From positions 1 to 64,000 of the forward strand of contig JAVKOQ010000197.1 in the NCBI GenBank assembly GCA_031835245.1: a DNA stretch of 64,000 nucleotides, given 5' to 3'. Below are positions 31,304 to 42,379 of this stretch, piece after piece (within the stretch, counting starts at the first letter, position 1; each line of letters starts with the position of its first letter). This DNA is from Balamuthia mandrillaris (Eukaryota > Discosea > Longamoebia > Balamuthiidae). Below the pieces are notes generated by a model. It was not told where the DNA came from. It did no database searches and saw nothing but the letters and a program-made list of their open reading frames with translations. A program made the translations under genes and the position numbers.

Positions 31304-32254
31304 ATGTTGCTGGTGGGTGCTCTGGTTTACCTCTGCTACGCATTGCTGGCCTTGTTTGGTCTCGTGTGTTTGGGTACGCAGGCCGCGCTGATGGTGGTGG
31401 CCACCACTAACACCTCTCTTGCCTTGGTCCTGTCTGGCTAACCCCCTCCCTCACTAATCCACACATTAAACCCACCGACTTGGCCGTGGTTCAGCGAGTG
31501 GGTTATACTACCTGGCTGAATGGGTGGAAGAGTACACAATGTTCACGAAGAGGCTCATTCGCTACACAGTGTTCACAGTGTTGGGCTTGCACTTGGCTCT
31601 TCCTTTCTTTGAAGAATTTCCCTACCTGCACACCGGCATTGGCATTGTGGCCCATCTCTTTTACCTCTCCCTCCTCCGCAGCTTTCCTTTGTTTGAACTC
31701 ACGGACGTTCGTTTTGTGGGCAGTTGTGGTTCGTGATCTCTTTCTCTTTCTCGATCTACGCAATTCTCTTACTCTTTCTCTCTGCTTCCATTTGCCCGTG
31801 CTGTGCTGACTGTTAAAAAAAAAATACCTCGCTTGACTACCAGCTTTGGCGGTGATAGCCCACTTTTTATGGTTTCATTACTTCACACAGTACTACTATC
31901 CATTCAGCGAGATCCTTGCTTTCTTTGTGATCATGGTCTGGCTCGTGCCTTTTGCATTCTTCTTGTCTCTCACAGCCAACGAGAGCACCCTGCCTGGGGC
32001 TCACACAAATGGTTGGTCTTCCCTGCAACCCTTTGTTTCTATCTCCGTCTCTTTTATTTTGTGTGTTTGCATTTTGTTTTAACTCTTTTTTGCCTTATCC
32101 CTCATCATCAGTACCCTCCTCCTTTGAGGATGGGAAGTCACGGAAGAGGGGACGAGGCGCCAACTTGCTTTCTTTTCTGCACTTCCTGTCCAGGAAGAAA
32201 GAAGAAGTCATGCAACAAGCAGATTTTTATCCCACTACCATCAAAGTTAGTTGA
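31304..32254 (+). CDS. TEX261: TEX261/SVP26-family ER-Golgi cargo adaptor
   Basis: Polytopic membrane protein that helps load cargo into COPII vesicles. Exons 31304-31373, 31495-31728, 31844-32011, 32112-32254, all GT-AG and in frame. Joined reading: LLVGALVYLCYALLALFGLVC, then SGLYYLAEWVEEYTMFTKR, helices LIRYTVFTVLGLHLALPFFE and GIGIVAHLFYLSLLRSFPLF, ELTDVRFVGSC, then HYFTQYYYPFSEILAFFVIM and VWLVPFAFFLSLTANESTLP. These match TEX261/Svp26 block by block, including the conserved YPFSE and the LP after the last helix. The C-terminus is basic (KSRKRGRG) and ends TTIKVS. About 205 residues, normal length. Confidence 0.93.
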
Positions 32255-32455
32255 TAACCATGCGCGTTATAAGATGGGACCCAAACCCAAGTATCACCTC
32301 TGCCCTTAAGCTGTTCACTCTGTGATGGGCTCTTCAAAGGAAGCAGCCTGCTTCCCTTCCTATCCTTGAGCGTGTTTCTTTTATCTTCTGTTAATTATTT
32401 TATGTCTTACTCGCCTACAATAAACTTGCTTATTACTCGGACACTAATGCCAGCT

Positions 32456-32494
<39 letters not shown>

Positions 32495-32506
32495 GAGGAC
32501 GCTGAT

Positions 32507-33641
32507 TTACAAGTCCATAGGCTCAGGTTCGCCCACTTCGTCTGATGTGGTGGTAGGGGATATGGAAGCGTTGCTATGAAGAGAGCTACTGTCGGAAGAA
32601 GAGGAGGAGGAAGCAGAGAGGCTAGAAGAAGAGGAGGGAGAGGGAGACTCAGCTGTGGCATCGGTAGTCTCCGTGGAAGTGGCGTTTGTGTCAGGCATGA
32701 CAGCTGCAATCTGGAACTGCTCCTCATTTATCCCAGAGAAAGAGTTTTGGGGTTGGCCTGGAGTTGGGATGGAGAGAGCTGCCTGGAAGGCAGCATGTTG
32801 TTGCTCTATGGCTCGGTTGTATTCAGCAGGGGAGAGGGTGGGCATTGTGCCACTCACCGCAAACATCTGCATTGTTAGGAATGGAGTATCGTTAGATAGA
32901 ACCTCCTCCTCTTTCCATCACCATACATTCTTTTGTGTATCAAACCTTTTCTAGAGCGTTCATGTACTTGGTAGTGTTAGTGTAGGGCTTCTCCTCTACC
33001 AGCAGTTCACAGAGGCGCTGTAGCGTGAATGGAGGTCTTCACAAACTTAAGTGTTAGATTGTTGTGCAAGCAAGCCCGCCCGCTAAAAAGACTTACCCCA
33101 GAAAAGAATTGAGGGAGGAAACGAGCTGTGTTTTCCGCTGCTCGAAGCTGTCGCAACCGGGAAAGGCGTTGTTCATGTCTGTCACTCTCTAAAAACAGAT
33201 ATAGCAGACACAAGTTAGCTTGTGAGGCGGGTGGAAAAGAGGGAGAGGGAGGTGAAGAGAGGGAGGACGAGAGAAACCTTCTCCAACAAACAGGAAAGCA
33301 GGACCTTCAGGTGGTCCCATGGGTAGCTGGCATGAGCGAAGAAACAAAGCAACAGGTCACATATACGTACAACTGGGAGAGAAAAAAAGGAAGGGCGTGG
33401 GTGGTCCTCCTACCAAGGGAGCCCAATGAGGGCCAAGTCTTTGACCACTTGCAACAGCTCGTCGGACAAGGCACCGTCCTTGTCTGGTCGCTGTGCAAAT
33501 TCTAGGAGAAATAGCGAGCGCTAAGTTAAGAAACAAGAAAAGAGAGTAGAGGCGTGAGATGGAAGCACCAGTTAACATCTGTTCCCTTTCATGTGAGTAA
33601 ACAGGTCTGAGTTGCGCTGAGCTGGAGGATGAAGGTTCCAT
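32507..33641 (-). CDS. PPP4R2: PPP4R2, regulatory subunit 2 of protein phosphatase 4
   Basis: PP4 regulatory subunit. Start at 33641 (MEPSSSSSAQLRPVYSHERE). Exons in order give QMLTEFAQRPDKDGALSDEL, LQVVKDLALIGLPW, YPWDHLKVLLSCLLEKV, ESDRHEQRLSRLRQLRAAEN with FLPQFFSG, then TLQRLCELLVEEKPYTNTTK with YMNALEK, and QMFAVSGTMPTLSPAEYN. The RLCELL...Y..T.K....LEK..xV blocks are the signature of PPP4R2. The tail is acidic and Ser-rich, ending GEPEPMDL, similar to the EPMEQD-type end of animal PPP4R2. The N-terminal helical part is more divergent. A (GAAA)n/(GA)n tract sits just past the stop at about 32459-32498. Confidence 0.85.
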
Positions 33642-33761
33642 CGGTGCTGCCACGATCAAAAAAACGGGTGGCTCACGGTAACGGCCGTCAGGACTAGGTA
33701 GCAGGAGGATCTTGCTTGCACAAGCAAGGGAGGTGAGCTCCAAGAATCGCGAGGACTCTTA

Positions 33762-33902
33762 TTAGGGATGGGCTTCTAAGCGGTAAGGCTCCAACGCGCT
33801 TTTGGTGCCTTGCTCCTCTTCCTCCTCCTCGTCGTTGTTGTGGTTGGGACACCCCTCTTTCTTCTTCTTCAGCGCTTCATCTATTAGGTTGGAAGCAACC
33901 AT
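33762..33902 (-). CDS. Small Glu-rich ORF, doubtful
   Basis: 46 codons from an ATG at 33902 (MVASNLIDEALKKKKEGC, then a poly-Glu stretch, ending YRLEAHP). It lies in the gap between PPP4R2 and ARP6. It could be an upstream exon or uORF of PPP4R2, or chance. No homolog recognised. Confidence 0.2.
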   Translation of the reverse strand: MVASNLIDEALKKKKEGCPNHNNDEEEEEEQGTKSALEPYRLEAHP

Positions 33903-34021
33903 ATTATTATTATGGTGGGTTAGGTTCGCGGGCCCCCAGCAGGCAGACCTATGAACGGAAGACATACACACACACAACAAAGCTCGTATCTCAAGACCTA
34001 CAAAAGGGCTACAAAAACGAA

Positions 34022-35921
34022 ATGACCACGGCGCTGCTGCTGGACCAAGAGGAGGTGCTGGTGCTGGACTTGGGCGGCGCCAACTTGCGAGTGGGAACCA
34101 GTTCCCGTCCTCCACGGTGCGTTTCTTTCTTTCTTGTCGTTTCTTGTCGTTTCTTTCTTTCCTTCATTCATATGTTAATGAGAGCTTGCTCCCCTCCAAA
34201 CTGGTGGTGGTGATGATGTACCAACGCTGGACGATCGCAGGTCAGCCACCCCAAACCAGGTTGTTAAGTCGAAGAGCGAGCGGAGAAAGTTTGTGGGCGA
34301 AGAGCTAGGTAGTTGTGTGGACACTTCCTCCCTGTTCTACCAGCGACCTTTTGAGAAGGTACAGTGGAGAATTAGTACTGCCCCACACCCAGGCCTGTTT
34401 TCCTCGCTGACTTTGCTTCTCTTTGGAAGGGCTACCTTGTTAACTGGGAGGTACAAAAAGAGGTTCTGGACCGGGCTCTTGGTCCACATGGCTTGCAGGT
34501 ACACCTCCCTCCACCCTATTCTGCTCGTTAGTGCGTGCGTGTCTGGTCTCACCCTCTCCTTCCAGCTGCAGGCCAATGACCACGAAGTGTTAGTCACGCA
34601 GCCCTTGTTCAATCCTTTGGAGTTGCAAGACGTCATGTTTGAGGTGCTATTTGAAGAGTATGGCTTCCGCTCCGTGTGTTGCCCTTCTTGTATGCCGCTA
34701 TTCCCCATGCCTATCATATCACCACCCACACTTACCTTACTTTCTTCCTTCCTTTCTGCCTCTGACTCTGCCTCTCCCTCTCCCTCTTCCTCTATTCTTT
34801 CTATCAACACTTAAAACTCCAGCACAATTACTGAGTATGATACAGCATGTGAAGGAAACACGTGCTGGTACTGCACAACTGCAAGAAAGCAATGAAGATG
34901 TAGCACACAAACCCTGCACTCTGTTAGTGGACTGCGGCTATTCAGCAACACACGTTGTGCCCTTCTTCGGTCAACATAAAATCAACCACGCCATAAAACG
35001 GATAAACGTTGGGGGTAAGGCACTCACCAATTATCTCAAAGAAATTGTTTCGTTTCGGTAGCGGCCCCTCTGTTCTAGTGCTCTCTTATCGACTTTGTTC
35101 TACATGTTAGCTTAACCGTTTTTCGTTCTTCCCTGTCTTTCCAGGGCTTGGAATATGATGGAAGAAACTTTTTTAATGAACGTGGTGAAAGAGCGATTGT
35201 GCTTTGTGTCGCTTCAATTTATGAAGGACATGCAAGCTACACGGTAAATGCTGGTATCCTAACTTTGCAACGCTGTTACCTAACCACACAAACAGAGATC
35301 CATTGAATAGCATTAAACGGCATTATGTACTCCCCGATTACACCACTACCGACCGTGGTTGGGTGGTGAAGGAGGGATCCCCGATTCCAGAAGACAAGGT
35401 TATTTTTCGCGCCGTAGAACCTTTTTCTGTGGTTTTTAGTCATTCTGTGCGTGCTGCTGATATGACGTTTTTGTTCTTCTGTTGCAGCAAATTCTGGTCA
35501 TGAACAACGAGCGGATAGTGATACCTGAGATTCTGTTTCATCCATCTGATATCGGTACGTTTGTACTGCTTGTTTTCGCGCCTTTATCCAAGAACTGCGG
35601 CAATACTTACCTCCCAGCAACTACTGTTCATTAGGGATAGACCAAGCTGGCATTGCAGAGACCATTTTACAGAGCATTGAAGCAGCTCATGAAGATATAC
35701 GGCCTCATCTCTACGGCAATATTGTGCTCACAGGGGGGAGTGCACTGTTTCCCAATTTCCAGCAGCGAGTGTACGGCTTGCCCTTCTTTCTCGCAGCGAT
35801 GACGGGGTTATCGAGCTAAAACATGCTTCCTTCTTTTCAACTAAGCTTAGTTTGCAGGACGTGAGAGCGCTAGCCCCCGAAGGTGTGGTGGTGCGGATCA
35901 CCACCCTCGAAGAGTACTGCC

Positions 35922-35972
<51 letters not shown>

Positions 35973-36130
35973 CAACTGATAGGAACCGTCATTGCAGTCC
36001 AATAATGGGTGCCTGGCAAGGAGGGACGGTGTTCGTGGAACAGGATCGCTATCAGCGATCTAAGCTTAGCCGCCATCAGTACGAGGAACATGGAAGCGCG
36101 ATAGGTCACACACGATTTGCTCACCTTTAA
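34022..36130 (+). CDS. ARP6: ARP6, actin-related protein of SWR1/SRCAP
   Basis: Nuclear actin-related protein, part of the complex that deposits H2A.Z. Joined exons: MTTALLLDQEEVLVLDLGGA; ATPNQVVKSKSERRKFVGEE; DTSSLFYQRPFEKGYLVNWE; VQKEVLDRALGPHGLQ; VLVTQPLFNPLELQDVMFEV with LFEEYGF; LLVDCGYSATHVVPFFGQ with INVGGKALTNYLKEIVSFR; AWNMMEETFLMNVVKERLCF; IKRHYVLPDYTTTDRGWV; ERIVIPEILFHPSDIG; HLYGNIVLTGGSALFPNF; and TTLEDPIMGAWQGGTVF. The last junction needs donor GA|GTACTG just before the (CT)n tract. Each block aligns to ARP6 rather than actin or ARP5. The end is FAHL, TAA at 36130. Confidence 0.95.
35929..35968. repeat. (CT)n microsatellite in the last ARP6 intron
   Basis: About 40 bp of CT dinucleotides on the sense strand, a few bases after the intron donor. 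Confidence 0.97.
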
Positions 36131-36202
36131 GCCAACCATCCGGAGATGGCAGCCTATTGTTGTTATGGTTGTGAATATATAGAGGAAAATAATAGAAACA
36201 TA

Positions 36203-37031
36203 CTAAGAATTGCGAGAAGGGTCGGTGACGTCTGCGATCTCTTCAAGCAAGAGCTGTTCCCCTTGAAAGCAGTGGGGGAGTTGTGCTTTGTCAGAGTCAT
36301 AAAAGCCAAAGGGATGCTCCACGCCAGTGAACCTCGGTTCGTCTAGCACTTGCCCTATCAAAAACTGTTTCATGAGAGACCTTGCTCTGTAGCCATGTCC
36401 GGCGTTGGCCCAGCTTACCGTGGCATCCTTCCCTGCGTGCTGTTTGCAAGTGGTTATTCGTCCGTTCGTTAGTTGGTTTGTAGGGAGGGAACAGGGAAAG
36501 AGAGTGGGAGGCAGGGGCTGAGGAGGAAATCCCCACCCACGCCCCAAGGGTTAAAACAAAGGGGAGGGTAAAACGCGTACATCAATGAGAACTTGCAAGC
36601 CTCCAGGGTGCACGTTGGCCCACAAAGAGATATTGTAGACCTTACGGTTGATGATAACCCAAATGTCTCCAGGGCGGTTGTGTTTGGCGACCTCCTCCCT
36701 ACTGAAAGTGCGCAGTGACGCCTCCTCTTGCTTCTCGTTTTTGGCTGCGGGGTCTGTCGCAGAGGCAAAGCCTCGTTGTGGCTGGCGGAGTGCAAAGTTT
36801 CAGGAAAGCGCAGACACCACGATGAAAGGGGAACGGGGTTACCTGTGCGGTATAGCGAACAGCAGCAAAGGAGGAAAAGTGGGAAGAGGAGGAGGCGGCG
36901 GCGGAGGTCAAAGCAGAAGGCGAGCCTGCCCGGAAGGAGAGGCAAGCACGTGAACGCCGCGAGGCCGCCCCCCAAAAAGAGGTGCAAGGTGAGCTACGCA
37001 TTACAAAAGGCTGTAGTTTGGCTGCTTTCAT
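36203..37031 (-). CDS. Cytochrome b5-domain protein with a mitochondrial-type presequence
   Basis: Haem-binding electron carrier domain: FSREEVAKHNRPGDIWVIIN, VYNISLWANVHPGGLQVLID, then across an intron HAGKDATVSWANAGHGYRAR and MKQFLIGQV. The HPGG His and the GH of NAGHGY are the two axial haem ligands. The ATG at 37031 starts a Ser/Arg/Ala-rich, acid-poor N-terminus (MKAAKLQPFVMRSSPCTSFW, RRSRACLSFRAGS) resembling a mitochondrial targeting peptide, joined by a short intron to PQRGFASATDPAAKNEKQEE. There is no C-terminal membrane anchor, so it would be a soluble, probably mitochondrial cytochrome b5. The intron-1 acceptor is the least certain point. Confidence 0.8.
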
Positions 37032-37606
37032 GGTCAAACTGCAAACCAGGAGCTCGTGCAAACCCTGGGGGAGGTTGGCTGAGGTGGGGGGTTGGAGGAG
37101 GGAGCGGCAGCCGCGGTTGCTCGCTTGCTTGCTTGCTTGCTGGGGCTGCGCTTTTGTTCCTTCACAAGATTGATCAACATGAGGGGTGGTACCCTAGATT
37201 CCTCCGCGAAGAAGGACCCCTCAAATGATACCAATCTTTGATCAGAGAAGAGCAACCCCCCCCGCCCCTAAAGCGGCTCAATGCTTTGATCTGTCACTGA
37301 AAGTTTCAAACCACCAATCAAAAAACTAAACAAAGGCTTAAACTTACCATAAAAAGGCCTTTTCAGTTGTCTTTTTCTTTGTCTCTTCTCTAGCTGAGAT
37401 CTTTCACGTCGACGAAAATTCATTGCTCCGCTTTACCCCCGCCCCCCTTTTTTTTCTTCTTCTTGCGCCACCACCCCCACCAACAACTAGCCCTCCTCTC
37501 CCCACCCACCCACCTCAGCCAAGGCACAATCGGTCGGCCCCGACACCGTTCCTCTCTTGTCCTCCTCCTCCTCCTTCTCCTCTTTTCGACCAATCAAGCA
37601 CAAGCA
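37032..37606. promoter_or_regulatory. Divergent intergenic region, cytochrome b5 / RPN2
   Basis: About 575 bp without a recognisable gene. It contains poly-C runs near 37255-37266, a GTCGAC palindrome at 37408-37413, and long C/T-rich sequence leading to the RPN2 ATG. Confidence 0.4.
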
Positions 37607-40213
37607 ATGACCCAGAGAACCATCCAAAGCAGTACGCTATGGGGAGTATCCCTCTCTGTGGCCTTGTTGCTGGCGTCGGTAGTGTTGATGGTGGCGCCTG
37701 CCGCGGTGGCTGGTGCTGGCACCACCTGTCTCACTGACTTCTTCTCGGCCCAGGACGCTGCCACCCTCAAGAAAAGCGTGCTGTCCCTCCAGAAGAATGA
37801 GGGGTTGTTCGGTAGCAGTCAAGATCTGAGTGACAGCTTCTACGCTGTCTCCGTTCTTGCAGGGCTGGGTGGGGAAGTGGGTGAACTGCCCCACAAGGAC
37901 CTGTTGTGCCAGCAGGGCAAAAACGCTCTTGCGGCCGCGCGCTCTTCCGCTGACCTCAAGGACATCTTCTTTGCCGCTCATTTGGTGGAGAAGCTCAACT
38001 GCGGAGAGAAGGTGAAGAAGGAGGTCGTCTCTTCATTGGAGAGTGCCGCCGTAACAGGCACGCTCGAGGACATTCACGCGGCCCTCACCACCCTTGCCCT
38101 TCTTAAGCGGAACAAGCACGCACAGTTTGATGAAAGTGATCTTCCCAGCGTCTTGGAGAAAATCCTTGATCTCTTGGACGTGGACGCTTCATTCAAGAAC
38201 ATGGAAGACGACACTGAGGGATCTCCCCTCTATGCGGGACTTGCTTATCACTCCCTTGCCATACTTTTTTCTGAGTTTGGCCTATCCCCAGACCAGGAAG
38301 GCAGCAAGCTTAGCACCCTCGTGGAGAGTGTTTCCGACCTCTTTCTTCTCGCTGAAGAAGAGGAAGGCATCTTGGAGTTTATCCACCCACAAGACCCCCT
38401 CGCTAACCTACGAGCTACCTCCCTTGTCTGGACTGGCCTCAACGCCCTCGCTGCTGCCCTCCCTGACGCTGAACTTGCCCCTTCAGCGGTTCGAATACCC
38501 TCTGTGTCTATGTGTCTCCGTGTCTCTGTGTCTGTCTTTCTCTTCTCTCGTTGTTTCGGTCCAACATATGATAAAAGAGCATTCACTGACCTACTTTTAT
38601 AATGTTTATCGATGCCCTCCATGATAGGCCCAAGTGGTCGGCATGGCCGAGTATTTTGTGCAACATAAGCACGCAAGCAACCTGCAGGACTCGCACTTCG
38701 TTCTGGAAGCTGTAAATCTCATGGCCTCTAACAAGTTTAAGCTGCAACCCCTCGCCTTGACCCTGCCCACATCCTCTCTTCTCACAACAAGCAAAGGCGA
38801 AGAAGGCCACGTCAAGGTATGTTTCGCACCCTTCTACATGAAAATGGCTTTAATTGTCCCCGCTAAGCAGTTCTGCTCTCCTATTTGTTTTTTTTTTAAA
38901 AAAAAAAACAGGTCCAAATAACGGATATTCAAGGAAACTTTGCCACCAAGGCCAGAGTGTATATCGTTAAAGCGTTTCCAGTGAACGAGGGAACTAATAT
39001 CGTGGCCATGAACCAAGAACTTCTTCAAGTGTCTGACAAGGACCCTAAAAACACCGCTTACAGCTTCAACTTCCTTGCCACCAAACCCAACACGGGCTTC
39101 TACGCTATGGAGCTTAGCGTTTCTCCCGTGAATGCAAGTGGTCAGACCACTAAGGGCAGCCCTTACATCACCAGCAACAAAGTTGTCCGCAGCTTGAAGG
39201 TCATTACCCCTATCACCATCTCTGACTTTGTGCTTAAAGTGGTGGAGTCCAAGGAAGAAGAAGATCAGAGCACAGACCCCTCGTAAGTTCTCTATGCTCT
39301 CCCTCTCTCTTTTTCCCTTCCTTTCTTGAGAGATGATTAACATTTTGCTGCTTCAGCACTGAATATCCCAATAAAATGGATGACACTCTGCAAGCCACCG
39401 TTTTCCAGAGCATTTTCTTCTCTTTCCGAGTAAAGAATCAAGTATCTGGTAGAAACTTGGCAGCACATCAAGTTTTCGCCATTTTCACTAACGCTGAAAC
39501 ACAAGAAGAAGCTATATTCATTGTCCCACGGGTTGGCAATAAGCATAGGCTCTCCTTGGTAAGTTCTCGCTCTACCGCTACCGTTGCTTTGACTGTCACG
39601 TACCCCTTAAACATCTCCAATATTTAGAGTGTCAAAGAAAACGCCAAAATCTTCGGTAGGTCGGGCAAGTATTTAGTGGCCCTTGTGGTTGGAGACCCCT
39701 TCGCCCACAATCCGATCCATTGGGATGTGGCTTCTGTTTATTTGAACTTTGGAGCCCTTGCTCACAAAGAAAACAAGAAAGAAACGTACTACCATGGACC
39801 TCTCCCCATCATTGAGCACCAATTTAGGCAGGCTGAGAAGAGACCTCCTGCTGAAGTTTCGATGGTGTTTACAGGCTTAGTGCTGTCGCCATTCTTGGTT
39901 TTGTTGATTGGGGTAATTTCACAGCTCGCCTTTCATCAGCAACACCATGTAATGCTAACTCTCTCTCTCTCTCTCTCTCTCTCAGTTTCTCTTCTTAGGA
40001 GCAAATCTTCGCAACTTTCCTTCCGGTGTTTCCTCCGTTTACGCACTGGGATTCCAGGGTTGTCTGGCCGCTCTGGTGGGATTGTTCGCCCTCTATTGGC
40101 TCTATTTGAACATGCTGCAAACGTTGGGTTATCTAGCTCTCTTGGCCGTGCCAACTATTTTCTTTGGTAACCGTGCTTTGGCTGCCTTGGCCGCTCACGA
40201 TAAGCAGGAATGA
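37607..40213 (+). CDS. RPN2: Ribophorin II (RPN2/SWP1), oligosaccharyltransferase subunit
   Basis: ER membrane subunit of the N-glycosylation complex. Exons 37607-38488, 38628-38816, 38912-39292, 39357-39558, 39628-39912, 39986-40213. A signal peptide (SLSVALLLASVVLMVAPAAVAGA) is followed by the lumenal helical domain (DFFSAQDAATLKKSVLSL, DSFYAVSVLAGLG), a beta-rich domain, and the C-terminal membrane part FTGLVLSPFLVLLIG, FLFLGANLRNFPSGV, LYWLYLNMLQTLGYLALLAV and FFGNRALAALAAHDKQE. The LGANLxNF and YWxxLNMxQTLxYL blocks are diagnostic of RPN2. All junctions are GT-AG; the last intron contains a CT array. The ATG at 37607 is chosen because the signal peptide starts just after it; the frame is open further upstream without a better start. 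Confidence 0.95.
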
Positions 40214-40360
40214 AGTTTTAAAGCTACAAGCTACTCTTGACAAAACCTATTCTTCATCTACTTCTTTCTTGTGGGCACTGCTTCGCCCAGTTTTTTTCTC
40301 CTTACTATCATTATTTTTTTTATTTTAAACAACAAGCAATTCCCAGCGAGATAGCGTTTG

Positions 40361-40417
40361 TTATACAACCTTCTTTTTTTCACGAAGTTCGGGATTAAAG
40401 GCCCGGTGTTCCTTGTT

Positions 40418-40454
<37 letters not shown>

Positions 40455-40757
40455 AGTGATGGTAAGAAGGGAAACACTAAGGCATTACCTTTGTAGTAAG
40501 GGTTTCGTATTTCGACTTTAGGAAGAAGTTCTCTCAGTTTGGTGAGGTGGGCGGGAGTTTGATCCTCTGCGTTCTTGGTCCATAGCCTCACTGTATCGTC
40601 ATGCGTTCGTATGCTGACAGTAAGCCCACAAATGGAGTCTCCTCGGAGAAGCACCGGCTCAAACTGTTCTCCAATGAGAGCCAACACTAATTCCTTCCAC
40701 ACATATGCTCTGCGGTACCAGTCACGAAGCATACAAAATATTACATCGGTTAGTGGC

Positions 40758-40810
<53 letters not shown>

Positions 40811-41395
40811 AGAGTTATCAAAAGGATACGTTTCGCTTTTTTTCACTCTGAAAGCCCAGAAACCACCCTCTGCATTGGTTGGGTCTTCCTGCAGGTCTTA
40901 GGTTTAGCTCAACCACCAACAAAAGAAACAAACAAAACACGACAGGCGCAACGAGCACAATACCCAAAGAGGAGGTATGCCTTCCTTCATGAGGTGAAAG
41001 CTGGACTTTGGTTGCAACTTATTTACAGGAGGGAGGTTGTTGAAGCACTTCCAAAAGTCCTGTGTTGGGCAGGTGTGAGTGCATCAAAAAAAAAAGTGGG
41101 GTTTGCTGACCTGAACGCTATTAAAATTGACAAGCTTGTGTAACGAGGCCTCGTACTCACTGGCGGAGGCGCCAGGTCCTATGAACTTATCATGCCAGAA
41201 GCACCTGAATCAAATGCACAACCACCATCACCAAACGTCAGACAAATTTGTGAGGATCCCTATGCAGTACTAGCCATAGCTGCTGCTCATATAACAATAC
41301 CATGTGTTCTCCAGTTTGTATTCCTCAGAGGTGTCAAAGGAGCTGGGAAAACCACCAACAAAGGCGTGGAAGCCCGGCGGAGGGGGCACCGCCAT
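40361..41395 (-). CDS. EIF4E: Translation initiation factor eIF4E family (4E or 4EHP type)
   Basis: mRNA 5'-cap binding protein. Exons (minus): start at 41395 MAVPPPPGFHAFVGGFPSSF, EEYKLENTW; then CFWHDKFIGPGASASEYEAS, LHKLVNFNSVQ; DFWKCFNNLPPVNKLQPKSS with FHLMKEGIPPLW; EDPTNAEGGFWAFRVKK; then AYVWKELVLALIGEQFE, GLTVSIRTHDDTVRLWTKNA; and a short last exon ending ELREKKKVV. Cap-stacking Trp positions (FW near the start and PLWED) and the WxxLVLALIGEQF helix are present. Position 1 of the dorsal motif and the LENTWCFWH start resemble 4EHP as much as canonical eIF4E, so the class is left open. Two (GA)n tracts (sense CT) lie in the last introns. Confidence 0.92.
40421..40452. repeat. (GA)n microsatellite in eIF4E intron
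   Basis: GA dinucleotides on plus, CT on the gene's sense strand. A second, longer tract is at 40761-40816 in the preceding intron. Confidence 0.95.
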
Positions 41396-41401
41396 TTATG
41401 T

Positions 41402-41896
41402 CTACGCGCTGATTATCCACAAGGGGGAATAACACAATTGTTGCTTTTTTAAAAAAGAAATCACGGAAAAGTTAACAACAAGCTGTGCAGAGCGCAAACC
41501 AAAATGTAAAGAACGCAAAATAAAGCCTAACACTTGTCTAGCAAGACACCAACTTGGTGACTGAGATGAAAAGACCTTTACTAAAATGAAAGAAACCAAG
41601 GTATATGCGTGAGAGTGATATAACAGTGTCACTTTGGCCTGGGCTGCGTATTCCTTTCCCTCCAAACAAGATATCAGTTCACTTATGGTCTCCTTGTTGT
41701 TAAGCGCCTTTTTATGCACAATTCTTGAAGCACCCAGGGAAACAACATAGGGAGTTTTCGATCGTGCAGGCATCCTCAACCAATCCGCCTTGCCATCAGG
41801 TTTCAAAGGACAAATTCGGACGTAACCCTCCGGATGCAAGGCGTGAGGTTGCATAGCGCTCGAAAATATCTCTAGCCAAAGCCCCTTGCAACTCAT
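41402..41896 (-). CDS. Hypothetical ORF beside a large hairpin, doubtful
   Basis: 165 codons from an ATG at 41896 that sits in the left arm of the 41874-41968 hairpin. It contains HPEGYVRICPLKPDGKADWL and SRIVHKKALNNKETISELIS, which look protein-like, then a low-complexity hydrophobic tail. No family recognised; the 3' end abuts the eIF4E start. It may be part of a small mobile element or chance. Confidence 0.25.
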   Translation of the reverse strand: MSCKGLWLEIFSSAMQPHALHPEGYVRICPLKPDGKADWLRMPARSKTPYVVSLGASRIVHKKALNNKETISELISCLEGKEYAAQAKVTLLYHSHAYTLVSFILVKVFSSQSPSWCLARQVLGFILRSLHFGLRSAQLVVNFSVISFLKKQQLCYSPLWIISA

Positions 41897-41968
41897 CTAG
41901 TGCTAGTCAGGACCTAGTGCACAGTCAGAACTAGGTCGAGCACTCCACGAGTGGCAAGGGGCTTTGGC
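41874..41968. repeat. Near-perfect long hairpin
   Basis: The outer arm GCCAAAGCCCCTTGCAACTC at 41874-41893 pairs with GAGTGGCAAGGGGCTTTGGC at 41949-41968 (19 of 20). Inside, AGTGCT pairs with AGCACT and GACCTAGT with ACTAGGTC. The loop is about 11 nt. It lies 410 bp upstream of mtHsp70. Candidate for a small foldback element or structured regulatory RNA. Confidence 0.85.
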
Positions 41969-42379
41969 CGTGTCCCGTTTGCTGGCAGCAGAAAAAGAAT
42001 ACAGAGTGGGACAACAAGCCAAGAGTCGGCTCACAATTTTTTTCTACGGAGAAATCCGACCCCTCAACCCTCTTGCGATCTACACACCTAAATTTCGCGT
42101 GTTTGATCACTCAGGAATTTCGCAAAAAGTTCGAAAATCTTGTGAAATCAGGAAAAACACCGAAATCGATCTCAATACTAGGAAATACTGTCAGCTTAAA
42201 CTCCTTCCCCGCTGCTGGTAGTTTTTTTTTTCCGGCAGTTTTTCTGATTTTTTTTTCTACACAACACCCTTCGCCACTCTTTCTCTCTAGTGCGTGCCTC
42301 CCTTCTCTCTTTCATAAAACCAGGCCACACTGACCCGGCGCCGCTCTTTGTTACAGTTTATTTATTATTCACTCACAAA

